The position numbers were made by a program, and so were the translations under genes. A DNA stretch of 7,775 nt. It comes from Patescibacteria group bacterium (GTDB lineage Bacteria; Patescibacteria; Microgenomatia; Daviesbacterales; UBA10151). The stretch spans positions 1-7,775 of the forward strand of contig JAMDBX010000044.1 in NCBI GenBank assembly GCA_023487645.1. The letters run 5' to 3'. The notes under the pieces were generated by a model. The model searched no databases. It worked only from the letters and a program-made list of their open reading frames with translations, and was not told where the DNA came from. Below, in pieces: positions 1 through 5,874 of the stretch. The stretch's first letter is position 1. Every line of letters starts with the position of its first letter.

Positions 1-21
1 ACTATTAGTTGTACCCAAAAC

Positions 22-53
22 TTTGAGTAATTCGAATATATCAAATTACTAAA
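22..53. repeat. Imperfect inverted repeat upstream of the Hsp70-like gene
   Basis: AGTAATT (26-32) pairs perfectly with AATTACT (44-50) around an 11-nt A+T-rich loop. Three more T-A pairs (22-24 with 51-53) can form if G25 is bulged. The element ends about 10 bases before the Shine-Dalgarno of the Hsp70-like gene, so it could be an operator or a 5' UTR hairpin. It does not match the CIRCE heat-shock operator (TTAGCACTC-N9-GAGTGCTAA). In such A+T-rich DNA a stem like this can arise by chance, and no convincing -35/-10 pair is visible around it. Confidence 0.3.
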
Positions 54-63
54 CATTATTATG

Positions 64-74
64 AAAGGAGGTGA
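64..74 (+). promoter_or_regulatory. Strong Shine-Dalgarno deciding the start of the Hsp70-like gene
   Basis: AAAGGAGGTGA is an almost complete complement of the 16S rRNA 3' end and sits 4 nt before the ATG at 79. An in-frame ATG at 61 lies just upstream of this ribosome binding site. It would add MKGGDN, which is simply the translated Shine-Dalgarno. The ATG at 79 is therefore the better start. Confidence 0.85.
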
Positions 75-78
75 CAAC

Positions 79-1497
79 ATGAAAAATATAAAATTTGGTT
101 TAGATTTTGGGACAACTAATAGTTCGATTTCTATGGCCCAGGGTGATAAGGTAGTGGTCTTGCCGGTGGATATGATGGCCACAGACCCGCGGGTGGTGCG
201 CTCAATGCTTTATTTTTTCCGGCGAGAGCTGGTCTATAAAAAGAACATTCCCCAGATGAGGATTACCCGCCAGGCTTTTATGGAAGGGGATATTCAATAT
301 GAAGGTGAATTTAAAACTCTAATTGGTCAAGGAGCTGTGAACCAGTATCTGGTAGAAAATAAAAACCGCAAACCAGGAATAAGGAGGATTATCTTTACAG
401 GCAGGTGGATTAGAATGAGGGATAATCCTGACCAGCCGAAAACAGTGGCTGAGCCAGAACATTACGAAGAGGTTGATTATGGTACCGGAAGACTTCTTCA
501 GGCACTTAAATCCAGCCTGCGGACATCCTTTAGAGGAACCAGTATCTTCGGTAAGTATTTTACAGTCGAAGAGCTGGTGGGTTTATTTATTAAAAATTTT
601 AAGGAGGTAGCAGAAAGAGAAAGCGGCCAGGAGATTGAGGAGATTACCGTGGGTCGGCCGGTGCATTTTTCAGATGACCAGGAAGTTGACCAAAGAGCTC
701 AAAACCGGCTGGCAGTAGCCATGAAATCTGCCGGGTTTAAAAAGCTGAAGTTTCAGTTTGAGCCGGTAGCGGCAGCCAAACAGTTTTTATCCGGCTCGGA
801 TAAAAAACAAACTATTTTGGTGTTTGATTTTGGGGGAGGCACTTTGGATACGGCCATTGTGAGATTTGGAGAAAAGACTGAAGTCCTGGCCACTGATGGA
901 GTCTATATTGGCGGGGATTTGCTCAATGCCGATATTATGCAGGCCAAACTATGGCAATATTTTGGGAGTCAAGCCAGCTGGGGAGAACACCAGATGCAAA
1001 TGCCGACTCATATCTACGAGGCCCTTAACTCCTGGTACAGTATCCCCAACCTCAATAATCCGGACATGATGAATTTACTGGACCGGGCAGGTTATAAAAA
1101 TTCTGATCCAGAGGCTCTATCAAGGCTTGTTTATCTGATTAAGGCCAATGTCGGCTTTGAGGTTTATGAGGCCATTGAAAAGGCCAAAAAAGCTTTATCT
1201 CAAGATAAAGAGGCTGTCATCAGCTACCATGACGGGCCGATTGATTTGGAGATGAAAATTACCAGGGAGGAATTTGAAAAGATCATCCGGTCCCGAGTTG
1301 AGGAGGTTGAAAGGGTGGTTTGGCAGACTTTGGAAAAGGCCAAGCTTGAGCCGGAGCAAATTGATAAGGTGGTGCGCACCGGCGGATCGTCTTTGATTCC
1401 AATTTTTGAACAAATGCTCATCAAAATTTTCGGCAAGGAAAAGATTACCCTGTTTGAAACTTTTACCAGCATTGCCGCCGGTCTGGCTTTAGAATAA
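79..1497 (+). CDS. Hsp70/actin-fold ATPase, YegD-like, without a substrate-binding domain
   Basis: A 472-aa protein with the nucleotide-binding fold of Hsp70. Numbered from the ATG at 79: phosphate-1 loop DFGTTNSS (9-16), GRPVHF (192-197), FEPVAAA (227-233), phosphate-2 loop DFGGGTLD (250-257), IGGD (277-280), a connecting helix with EKAKKALS (367-374), and adenosine loop TGGSSLIP (434-441). The chain ends right after the fold (ITREEF, then SIAAGLALE), so the C-terminal peptide-binding domain and lid of DnaK are absent. Length and motif spacing resemble E. coli YegD (about 450 aa), a DnaK relative of unclear role. It probably binds and hydrolyses ATP in the cytoplasm; its partner is unknown. 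No dnaJ or grpE lies nearby. An ORF start at 61 exists but is less likely, because it overlaps the Shine-Dalgarno. The gene looks less A+T-rich than the exporter genes that follow and is separated from them by a hairpin, so it is probably its own transcription unit. Confidence 0.88.
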   Translation: MKNIKFGLDFGTTNSSISMAQGDKVVVLPVDMMATDPRVVRSMLYFFRRELVYKKNIPQMRITRQAFMEGDIQYEGEFKTLIGQGAVNQYLVENKNRKPGIRRIIFTGRWIRMRDNPDQPKTVAEPEHYEEVDYGTGRLLQALKSSLRTSFRGTSIFGKYFTVEELVGLFIKNFKEVAERESGQEIEEITVGRPVHFSDDQEVDQRAQNRLAVAMKSAGFKKLKFQFEPVAAAKQFLSGSDKKQTILVFDFGGGTLDTAIVRFGEKTEVLATDGVYIGGDLLNADIMQAKLWQYFGSQASWGEHQMQMPTHIYEALNSWYSIPNLNNPDMMNLLDRAGYKNSDPEALSRLVYLIKANVGFEVYEAIEKAKKALSQDKEAVISYHDGPIDLEMKITREEFEKIIRSRVEEVERVVWQTLEKAKLEPEQIDKVVRTGGSSLIPIFEQMLIKIFGKEKITLFETFTSIAAGLALE

Positions 1498-1533
1498 AAA
1501 CTAGCCTCGTAAGACGTCCACTTACGAGGCTAG
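1493..1533. terminator. Perfect 13-bp hairpin after the Hsp70-like gene; T-tract on the minus strand
   Basis: CTAGCCTCGTAAG (1501-1513) and CTTACGAGGCTAG (1521-1533) are exact reverse complements around the 7-nt loop ACGTCCA. It starts 3 bases after the TAA stop at 1495-1497. Downstream on the + strand comes GAGAAATG, with no T-tract. Upstream is AATAAAAA (1493-1500), which on the minus strand gives the hairpin followed by TTTTTATT, a classic intrinsic terminator. It may cap the + strand transcript as a 3' stabilising stem, stop antisense transcription from the right, or act in both directions. No minus-strand gene is supported here. Confidence 0.6.
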
Positions 1534-1541
1534 GAGAAATG

Positions 1542-1572
1542 TTGCTTGTAAAATATAAAAAATTGGTAAGAT
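1542..1572 (+). promoter_or_regulatory. Possible promoter for the exporter operon (weak)
   Basis: The 44-bp space between the hairpin and the first permease is A+T-rich and offers -10-like boxes: TAAAAT (1549-1554), TATAAA (1554-1559), and TGG-TAAGAT (1564-1572), an extended -10 form. TTGCTT (1542-1547) could be a -35 for the last, at a long 19-nt spacing. Use of that box would place the transcript start at about the ATG at 1578, i.e. nearly leaderless. None of these is decisive. Confidence 0.22.
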
Positions 1573-1577
1573 AAATT

Positions 1578-2357
1578 ATGATTTATTTAAATATTTTAAA
1601 ATTTAGCTTTCTAAGGTTTTTTGCCTACCCCTATGAGATCTTGGCAGAAATTGTCCGCTCGCTCATTGTGATGTTTTTCTTAATTTTTTTCTGGTCTGTA
1701 GTGGCCAGAAGTATGGATCAACAGTTTACTATATCTTCAATCATCTCCTATTTCTTAATTGCTTCCGGGGTAAAAGATTTGGTAATGGCTGACTATGGAG
1801 AATTTGGAGGAGTTTTGGGAGAACTAATTAAATCCGGTAAAATCAGCAATTACTTGCTCAGGCCAGCCGAAGCTGTCCCTTCTATCTATGCTTTTTCTCT
1901 AGGAAGAGTAGGAATATCTGTTTTAGTATCTATAGCGAATATTGTAGCAGGAATGTGGATTAATCCCCCTACTAGCTGGATAGCAATTGTATTTTTCCTA
2001 ATTTTTTTACTTAATGCTATTCTGATTGGATTTACTTTCAACCTGATGGAAGGTGTCTTATACTTTCATTCTCCAGACGCTTCAGGTTTCCGTAATGCCT
2101 TAAATCATGTCATTCAGGTTCTTTCAGGAGCGATGGTGCCAATCTATCTTTTTCCAGATGCTGTAAGAATGGTTGTTCAACTGACTCCGTTTCCCGCTTT
2201 AGTCTTTGGTCCGGTCAATGCCCTACGGATAAATAATTTTTCTTCCCAGGTAATCTTTGATCTTTCTGTGGCGGTGATGTGGGGTATTCTTTTAAATTTT
2301 GTAATCTATTATTTTTGGCAACAATCAGCTAAAAAATATGAAGCCACAGGAATTTAA
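1578..2357 (+). CDS. ABC-2 type exporter permease subunit (COG4587-like)
   Basis: A 259-aa integral membrane protein with about six hydrophobic segments, roughly at 22-43, 54-71, 108-127, 132-155, 177-192 and 228-247. Family-like landmarks are GKISNYLLRPAEAVPSIYA (87-105; the G-x-L/I-x-x-Y-LLRP motif of this permease group), LSGAMVPIYLFPDAVR (182-197) followed by the PF pair near 204-205, and a C-terminal KKYEATG tail. It should form the membrane pore with the next gene product and be driven by the ATPase third in line. The start at 1578 has only a weak ribosome site (GGTAAG, 1565-1570). The next gene begins inside its last codons with a 20-nt overlap, and the conserved tail lies in that overlap, so the overlap is real and not a start-call artefact. 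The substrate is unknown; the family includes cyanobacterial viologen-type drug exporters. Confidence 0.85.
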   Translation: MIYLNILKFSFLRFFAYPYEILAEIVRSLIVMFFLIFFWSVVARSMDQQFTISSIISYFLIASGVKDLVMADYGEFGGVLGELIKSGKISNYLLRPAEAVPSIYAFSLGRVGISVLVSIANIVAGMWINPPTSWIAIVFFLIFLLNAILIGFTFNLMEGVLYFHSPDASGFRNALNHVIQVLSGAMVPIYLFPDAVRMVVQLTPFPALVFGPVNALRINNFSSQVIFDLSVAVMWGILLNFVIYYFWQQSAKKYEATGI

Positions 2358-3165
2358 AGAGGAAATTATTGACAGACTAAGCCTAATTCGGGCTAGTATT
2401 ATTTTTACCTTTCAAAAGGAAACTGCTTATTGGACCAATAATTGGACCAGCTTACTTTCCACGACTCTCTATACTCTAACCATGTTACTTTTTTTAAATG
2501 TAATTTATGCTAATACCAAACTGGTGGCTGGATATTCTAAAAATGAGATGCTCTTTTTCTTTCTAATTACTCAGGTAACATTTTATGGCAGTTGGGGAAT
2601 CTGGTTAACAGCTATGCGGGAGATGATTATTGGAGTAAATAATGGAGACTTAGATTTGATATTAACCAAACCACTACCAGCCTTGTTTTATATTACTTTG
2701 AGGCGGATTAAGATTTTTTCTACCTTAAGAGATGGATTACCTCCGATATTGGCCATTATTTTTTCGATAAATTGGTCAACCCTGCCCCTTTTGCCGGTCA
2801 ATATCTTTTGGGGAATATTGATAATAGCCTTGGGTATGATTTGCTTGCATGTTTTTCATCTATTGCCATCTTTAGCGGTTTTTTGGTTGGGAGAAAGTAA
2901 AAATATTCTCAAAGTCAGTCAGGCTATAGAGTCAGGAGGTAAAATGACTCCTCTGGAAGGTTTTGCCAATAATCCTTTAAGATTTATTTTAGGTACCGTA
3001 GCTCCAGTCTTAATTGCTGGAGGATTTGCAGCTTCGGTAATGTTAGGTAAAATTGATGGTATTTATATGTTTCTCTGGGCCTTGATTGTGACTGTGGTAG
3101 CCTTGTACATTCGGAATTTGGTTTGGCAGTGGGCGCTTAGAAATTACAGTTCGGCGTCATCGTAG
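2338..3165 (+). CDS. ABC-2 type exporter permease subunit (COG3694-like)
   Basis: A 275-aa integral membrane protein with about six hydrophobic stretches, roughly 38-58, 70-92, 133-145, 152-180, 215-236 and 240-262. NNGDLDLILTKPLPALFY (101-118) matches the G-x-L/I-D-x-x-L-x-(R/K)P motif typical of this subunit family. It is the second, non-identical half of the transporter; this trio (COG4587, COG3694 and the COG4586 ATPase) commonly occurs together. The ATG at 2338 lies 20 nt before the stop of the upstream permease. No Shine-Dalgarno is visible (the preceding bases are A-rich), so translation is probably coupled to the upstream gene. It ends at TAG, 8 nt before the ATPase start. Confidence 0.83.
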   Translation: MKPQEFKEEIIDRLSLIRASIIFTFQKETAYWTNNWTSLLSTTLYTLTMLLFLNVIYANTKLVAGYSKNEMLFFFLITQVTFYGSWGIWLTAMREMIIGVNNGDLDLILTKPLPALFYITLRRIKIFSTLRDGLPPILAIIFSINWSTLPLLPVNIFWGILIIALGMICLHVFHLLPSLAVFWLGESKNILKVSQAIESGGKMTPLEGFANNPLRFILGTVAPVLIAGGFAASVMLGKIDGIYMFLWALIVTVVALYIRNLVWQWALRNYSSASS

Positions 3166-3173
3166 TACACTTA

Positions 3174-4142
3174 ATGAATATGATTATAAAAGTTGAAAAT
3201 TTAACAAAAGAATATAAAACCAAGAAAAAATCTGGATTTTTTAAGGACCTATTTTGGCCTAACTTTAAGGTGGTAAAGGCGGTTGATAATATCTCTTTTT
3301 CAATTGAAAAAGGAGAGTCGGTAGCTTTACTTGGTCCCAATGGTGCAGGTAAAACTACTACCATGAAGATGCTTTCCGGTTTGGTGTATCCTACTGGAGG
3401 GAAAATAGAAGTTTTAGGTTTTTCTCCCTTTGAGAGGAAAAGAGAATTTTTAATGAAAATAGGATTGGTGATGGGGAATAAAACAGGTTTGGATTGGGAT
3501 TTAACTCCAGCTCAAAGTTTTCAGTTAATTAAAAAAATCTATCGGATTAGCGATGGAAATTACCAAGACCGGATTAAAGAGTTGACTGAAATGTTAGGAG
3601 TAGATAAATTTATCAACACTCAAGTTAGGAAGCTTTCTCTAGGAGAAAGGATGAAGTTGGAATTGGTGGGAGCGATTCTACACAACCCGGAAGTTTTATT
3701 TTTAGATGAACCGACTATTGGTTTAGATATAATTTCTAAACAAAAAATCCGCCAGTTTTTAAGGAAAATTCAGGCTGATTTAGGGGTAACCTTACTTTTA
3801 ACCAGTCACGATATGGATGATGTGGAAAAAGTTTGCGACCGGGTGATGGTAATTAATAACGGAACTAAAGTTTATGATGATTCCTTGGAAAATTTGACCA
3901 GGCAATATAATCAAGATCGGTATGTTAAGGTTGTTTTTAAAGAACTTCCGGCCAAGCCGGAAATTGAAACCTTGGGTGAAACCATTGAGGAAGGCGAAAA
4001 TTATTATCTTTTTAAAGTAAAAAATGGTAATTTGCCTTCCTTGTTGGCTAAAGTAACCTCAGAATATAAATTACTTGATATGGAGGTTATTTCAATTCCT
4101 TTGGAAGAGATTATTGCTGATATTTATCATAAAAGTAGTTAA
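3174..4142 (+). CDS. ABC exporter ATPase subunit (COG4586-like)
   Basis: A 322-aa cytoplasmic ATP-binding subunit expected to power the two permeases. Seen in order: Walker A GPNGAGKT (54-61, Lys60), signature LSLGERMKLEL (154-164; LSLGER in place of LSGGQ is usual in this family), Walker B VLFLDEP (174-180, Asp178 and the catalytic Glu179), D-loop IGLD (182-185) and switch SHD (His212). At the Q-loop, where relatives have V-x-G-Q, this protein reads VMGNK, so Asn102 replaces Gln. Residues after about 240 form a regulatory-type C-terminal region with an acidic centre. An N-terminal insert at 16-33 (KTKKKSGFFKDLFWPNFK) is also seen in this family. No Shine-Dalgarno precedes 3174. A second ATG at 3180 would remove two residues and is equally possible. 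Confidence 0.88.
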   Translation: MNMIIKVENLTKEYKTKKKSGFFKDLFWPNFKVVKAVDNISFSIEKGESVALLGPNGAGKTTTMKMLSGLVYPTGGKIEVLGFSPFERKREFLMKIGLVMGNKTGLDWDLTPAQSFQLIKKIYRISDGNYQDRIKELTEMLGVDKFINTQVRKLSLGERMKLELVGAILHNPEVLFLDEPTIGLDIISKQKIRQFLRKIQADLGVTLLLTSHDMDDVEKVCDRVMVINNGTKVYDDSLENLTRQYNQDRYVKVVFKELPAKPEIETLGETIEEGENYYLFKVKNGNLPSLLAKVTSEYKLLDMEVISIPLEEIIADIYHKSS

Positions 4143-4155
4143 GATTATTTAATTC

Positions 4156-4185
4156 TTGCATTATGAGCCTGTCTCGTGCTAAAAT
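4156..4185 (+). promoter_or_regulatory. Candidate extended -10 promoter for the ribosomal protein operon
   Basis: TTGCAT (4156-4161) is followed after 18 nt by TAAAAT (4180-4185), which is preceded by TGC to give an extended -10 (TGCTAAAAT). Transcription would start near 4192, leaving a leader of about 170 nt before rplC. It lies 14 bases after the exporter ATPase stop, in the only sizeable gap between that operon and rplC. The -35 is a partial match; the -10 is good. This is an inference from pattern alone. Confidence 0.45.
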
Positions 4186-4236
4186 TCCTTTTAAGCCATG
4201 CAAGTGGTAAGAACTTAACGTTACAAGAATAAAGTA

Positions 4237-4309
4237 TCAGTAAGTTGTGCGTCCTGAGCGAGTGCAAACGAGCCGAAGGATACGGCAATTTAAAAAGCAC
4301 ATTTACTGA
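4237..4309 (+). promoter_or_regulatory. Long imperfect stem in the rplC leader
   Basis: TCAGTAA (4237-4243) pairs with TTACTGA (4303-4309), and TTGTGC continues as GTGC (4247-4250) pairing with GCAC (4297-4300). A U-A pair, a G-U wobble and one bulged U lie between them. Inside the stem, TCCT (4252-4255) can pair with AGGA (4277-4280). Its 3' base shares two nucleotides (4308-4309) with the terminator stem that follows, so the two could stack or compete. A smaller potential stem (TTAAG 4191-4195 with CTTAA 4214-4218, enclosing CCA/TGG) sits at the start of the leader. No known riboswitch or r-protein site is recognised. Confidence 0.45.
4252..4280 (+). repeat. Leader repeat copy 1 (TCCTGAGC ... 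GCCGAAGGA)
   Basis: The unit begins TCCTGAGCGAG and ends GAGCCGAAGGA. TCCT pairs with AGGA, followed inward by a GA/GA face that could form tandem G-A pairs, then GC with GC. It shares the 9-mer GCCGAAGGA (4272-4280) with copy 2, 55 bases downstream. Motifs of the TCCTGAGC...CGAAGGA type recur between genes in many bacterial genomes in my memory; this was not checked by search. Confidence 0.5.
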
Positions 4310-4350
4310 GTGAGGATCCGGAGCTTGCCGAAGGACTCACTCTTTTTCTT
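4308..4350 (+). terminator. Intrinsic terminator 12 nt before rplC (possible attenuator)
   Basis: GAGTGAG (4308-4314) pairs perfectly with CTCACTC (4336-4342). Inside, TCC (4317-4319) pairs with GGA (4333-4335) and GG (4320-4321) with CC (4328-4329), closing the loop AGCTTG. TTTTTCTT (4343-4350) follows directly. This is the only terminator-like structure after the exporter ATPase, so it could end that operon. It also lies downstream of the only good promoter candidate for rplC, and no -10-like box exists between it and the start codon, so ribosomal transcripts must read through it. Confidence 0.8.
4317..4335 (+). repeat. Leader repeat copy 2, forming the inner part of the terminator
   Basis: TCCGGAGCTTGCCGAAGGA has the same outline as copy 1 at 4252-4280 (TCC-x-GAGC ... 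GCCGAAGGA) with a shorter centre. The flanks also match in part: CTGAGCGAG at 4254-4262 and CTGAGTGAG at 4306-4314. The two are best described as diverged copies of one hairpin-forming element, the second of which supplies the core of the terminator. Confidence 0.5.
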
Positions 4351-4362
4351 GGAAAAAACATA

Positions 4363-5151
4363 ATGATAAATGCTTTAATTGGTATTAAAAAAGGAATGAC
4401 CTCTACTTACGATGCTCGTGGACGACGGGTTGGGGCAACTGTGCTTGAAATTGGTCCAAATTTTGTAACCCAACTTAAAAATTCGGAAAAAGACGGCTAT
4501 GGGGCTGTCCAGTTGGGTTTTGGGACTAAAAAATCAGTCAAAAAACCCCAAATTGGTCAAGCTAAAAAAGCCGGAGTGGAGCAAAAAATCCGCTGGTTTA
4601 GAGAGGTTAAAGATGCCGAAGGAGTAAAGATTGGAGAATCTTTGGCAGTCGGTGATGTCTTTTCTAAAGGGGATTCGGTGAAAGTTAGTGGTATTTCCAA
4701 GGGTCGCGGTTTTGCCGGAGGTGTCAAAAGATACGGTTTTGCCGGAGGGCCCAAAACCCACGGACAATCTGACAGACACCGGGCTCCCGGTTCCATTGGC
4801 TCGGGTACTACCCCCGGTCGGGTTTTAAAAGGTAAGAGGATGGCTGGACATATGGGTGTAGATACTGTGTCTATCCGGGGGTTGGAAGTTATTGCTGTGG
4901 ATAAGAAAAATAATCTATTAACCGTCAAAGGAGGAGTCCCGGGGGCTCCCGGATCTTTGTTAACGGTGATCAAACTTGGCCGCATTAAAGGCTATATTGC
5001 TCCCCCAGAGGAAAAGCCGGATGAAGAAGAGGAAGAATTAAGCAATAAGAATCAAGAAGCAAGCAGTGAGGCAAGTACAGCAGTATCAGAGAACACGGAT
5101 GCAGTAGAAGAAAAAGTAACAGAACCGAAGGAGGAAGTAGAAAATGCCTAA
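4363..5151 (+). CDS. rplC: 50S ribosomal protein L3 with acidic C-terminal tail
   Basis: L3 binds 23S rRNA early in large-subunit assembly and reaches toward the peptidyl-transferase centre. MINALIGIKKGMT at the N-terminus and the loop GRGFAGGVKRYGFAGGPKTHG (114-134) through APGSIGSGTTPGRV...MAGHMG (141-165) are diagnostic, and VKGGVPGAPGSLL (188-200) closes the normal domain. At 262 aa it exceeds the usual length of about 205-210. The excess is an acidic, low-complexity tail (216-262; 18 Asp/Glu against 4 Lys). The position of E. coli Gln150, methylated by PrmB, is Thr149 here, so that modification cannot occur. The start has a weak ribosome site (GGAAAA, 4351-4356) placed straight after a terminator. 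The stop overlaps the rplD start by 8 nt. rpsJ, the usual upstream partner, is missing. Confidence 0.97.
   Translation: MINALIGIKKGMTSTYDARGRRVGATVLEIGPNFVTQLKNSEKDGYGAVQLGFGTKKSVKKPQIGQAKKAGVEQKIRWFREVKDAEGVKIGESLAVGDVFSKGDSVKVSGISKGRGFAGGVKRYGFAGGPKTHGQSDRHRAPGSIGSGTTPGRVLKGKRMAGHMGVDTVSIRGLEVIAVDKKNNLLTVKGGVPGAPGSLLTVIKLGRIKGYIAPPEEKPDEEEEELSNKNQEASSEASTAVSENTDAVEEKVTEPKEEVENA
5128..5134 (+). promoter_or_regulatory. Shine-Dalgarno for rplD inside the rplC tail
   Basis: AAGGAGG lies 9 nt before the rplD ATG at 5144 and is read in rplC as part of the acidic tail (PKEEV). The strong site and the 8-nt gene overlap support the rplD start and suggest coupled translation of L3 and L4. Confidence 0.8.
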
Positions 5152-5872
5152 AGAAAAGTCTGAACCAAAAGCAGAGGTTAAAACTAAAAAAGTAGAGAAA
5201 AAGGCAACAAGCAAAAAGCCTCAACAGACTACTCTCTCTATCCCTGTTTATTCCCTGGATGGAAAAGAGGGAGGTACATTGGAGTTGCCGAAAGATTTGT
5301 TTGGATCAGAGGTGAATAAAGCACTCCTTGCTCAGGCGATCCGGGTATACTCGAATAATCTGAAGGCCCATTTTTCCAGTACTAAAACCAGGTCGGAAGT
5401 TAAGGGGTCAACCCGAAAAATTTATCGTCAAAAGGGTACGGGAGGTGCCAGACATGGATCCAAGAAAGCTCCAATTTTTGTTGGTGGAGGTATAGCTTTA
5501 GGACCAAAGTTCCGTAAAACCGTTTTAGAGTTGCCTAAAAAAATGAAAAAAGCTGCTTTGATTTCTGCTTTGTCTTCCCGATTACAGGAAGGTGAGGTAA
5601 TCGGTGTTGAGGGCTTAGGCAAGGTTTCGGGTAAGACTGCACAGATGAGTAGTTTTTTTACAAAAGTTGGCAAAAAGAATGTGCTTTTGGTGATTGGCGA
5701 AAAGAACGAGAAGGTCATCCGGGCAACCAGAAACTTACCGAATATGTCCACTTTGTTAGCTGACCAGCTTAATTCCCTGGAAATTGTCAAATATCAAACC
5801 TTAATGTTAACCAAAGAAGCAGTCGGGAAATTAGAAAAACGAAGTAAAAATATTGAAAGTGTAAAGGAATAG
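5144..5872 (+). CDS. rplD: 50S ribosomal protein L4 with basic N-terminal extension
   Basis: L4 (uL4) binds 23S rRNA domain I, and its loop lines the peptide exit tunnel. The loop is clear at 81-120: TKTRSEVKGSTRKIYRQKGTG, then GARHGSKKAPIFVGGGIALGP, matching the R-x-E-V-x-G-S...QKGTG.AR.GS...P.....G pattern. The core runs to about residue 225 (NLPN near 197-200). At 242 aa it is longer than the usual 200-210 because of a 28-residue Lys-rich N-terminus (10 Lys, 4 Glu). No other Met start lies before the core, and the Shine-Dalgarno at 5128-5134 supports this one. In E. coli L4 also represses its own S10 operon through a leader attenuator, which is relevant to the terminator before rplC; whether that applies here is unknown. 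Confidence 0.95.
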   Translation: MPKEKSEPKAEVKTKKVEKKATSKKPQQTTLSIPVYSLDGKEGGTLELPKDLFGSEVNKALLAQAIRVYSNNLKAHFSSTKTRSEVKGSTRKIYRQKGTGGARHGSKKAPIFVGGGIALGPKFRKTVLELPKKMKKAALISALSSRLQEGEVIGVEGLGKVSGKTAQMSSFFTKVGKKNVLLVIGEKNEKVIRATRNLPNMSTLLADQLNSLEIVKYQTLMLTKEAVGKLEKRSKNIESVKE

Positions 5873-5874
5873 TT

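Noticed and set aside
22..53. CIRCE heat-shock operator before the Hsp70-like gene
   Set aside because: The inverted repeat there has a different sequence and spacing from TTAGCACTC-N9-GAGTGCTAA.
866..1069. 67-codon + strand frame inside the Hsp70-like gene
   Set aside because: Out-of-frame shadow of a clear gene, with no supporting motif.
1539..1574. 11-codon mini ORF (MLLVKYKKLVR) in frame with and just before the first permease
   Set aside because: AGGAG is only 2 nt from its ATG and the peptide has no attenuator-like codon run. It could be a leader peptide or a permease N-terminus cut by a stop, but nothing supports either.
4237..4342. CRISPR array from the two related repeats
   Set aside because: Only two diverged copies that fold internally, without constant repeat length or spacers.
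4143..4362. tRNA or known riboswitch in the gap before rplC
   Set aside because: No T-arm GTTC-like motif or cloverleaf arms, and no riboswitch core that I recognise; the visible stems are explained by the leader hairpins and terminator.
4557..4985. 142-codon open frame on the minus strand opposite rplC
   Set aside because: Pro/Thr/Ser-rich shadow of the Gly-rich L3 loop; no ribosome site and no recognisable domain.
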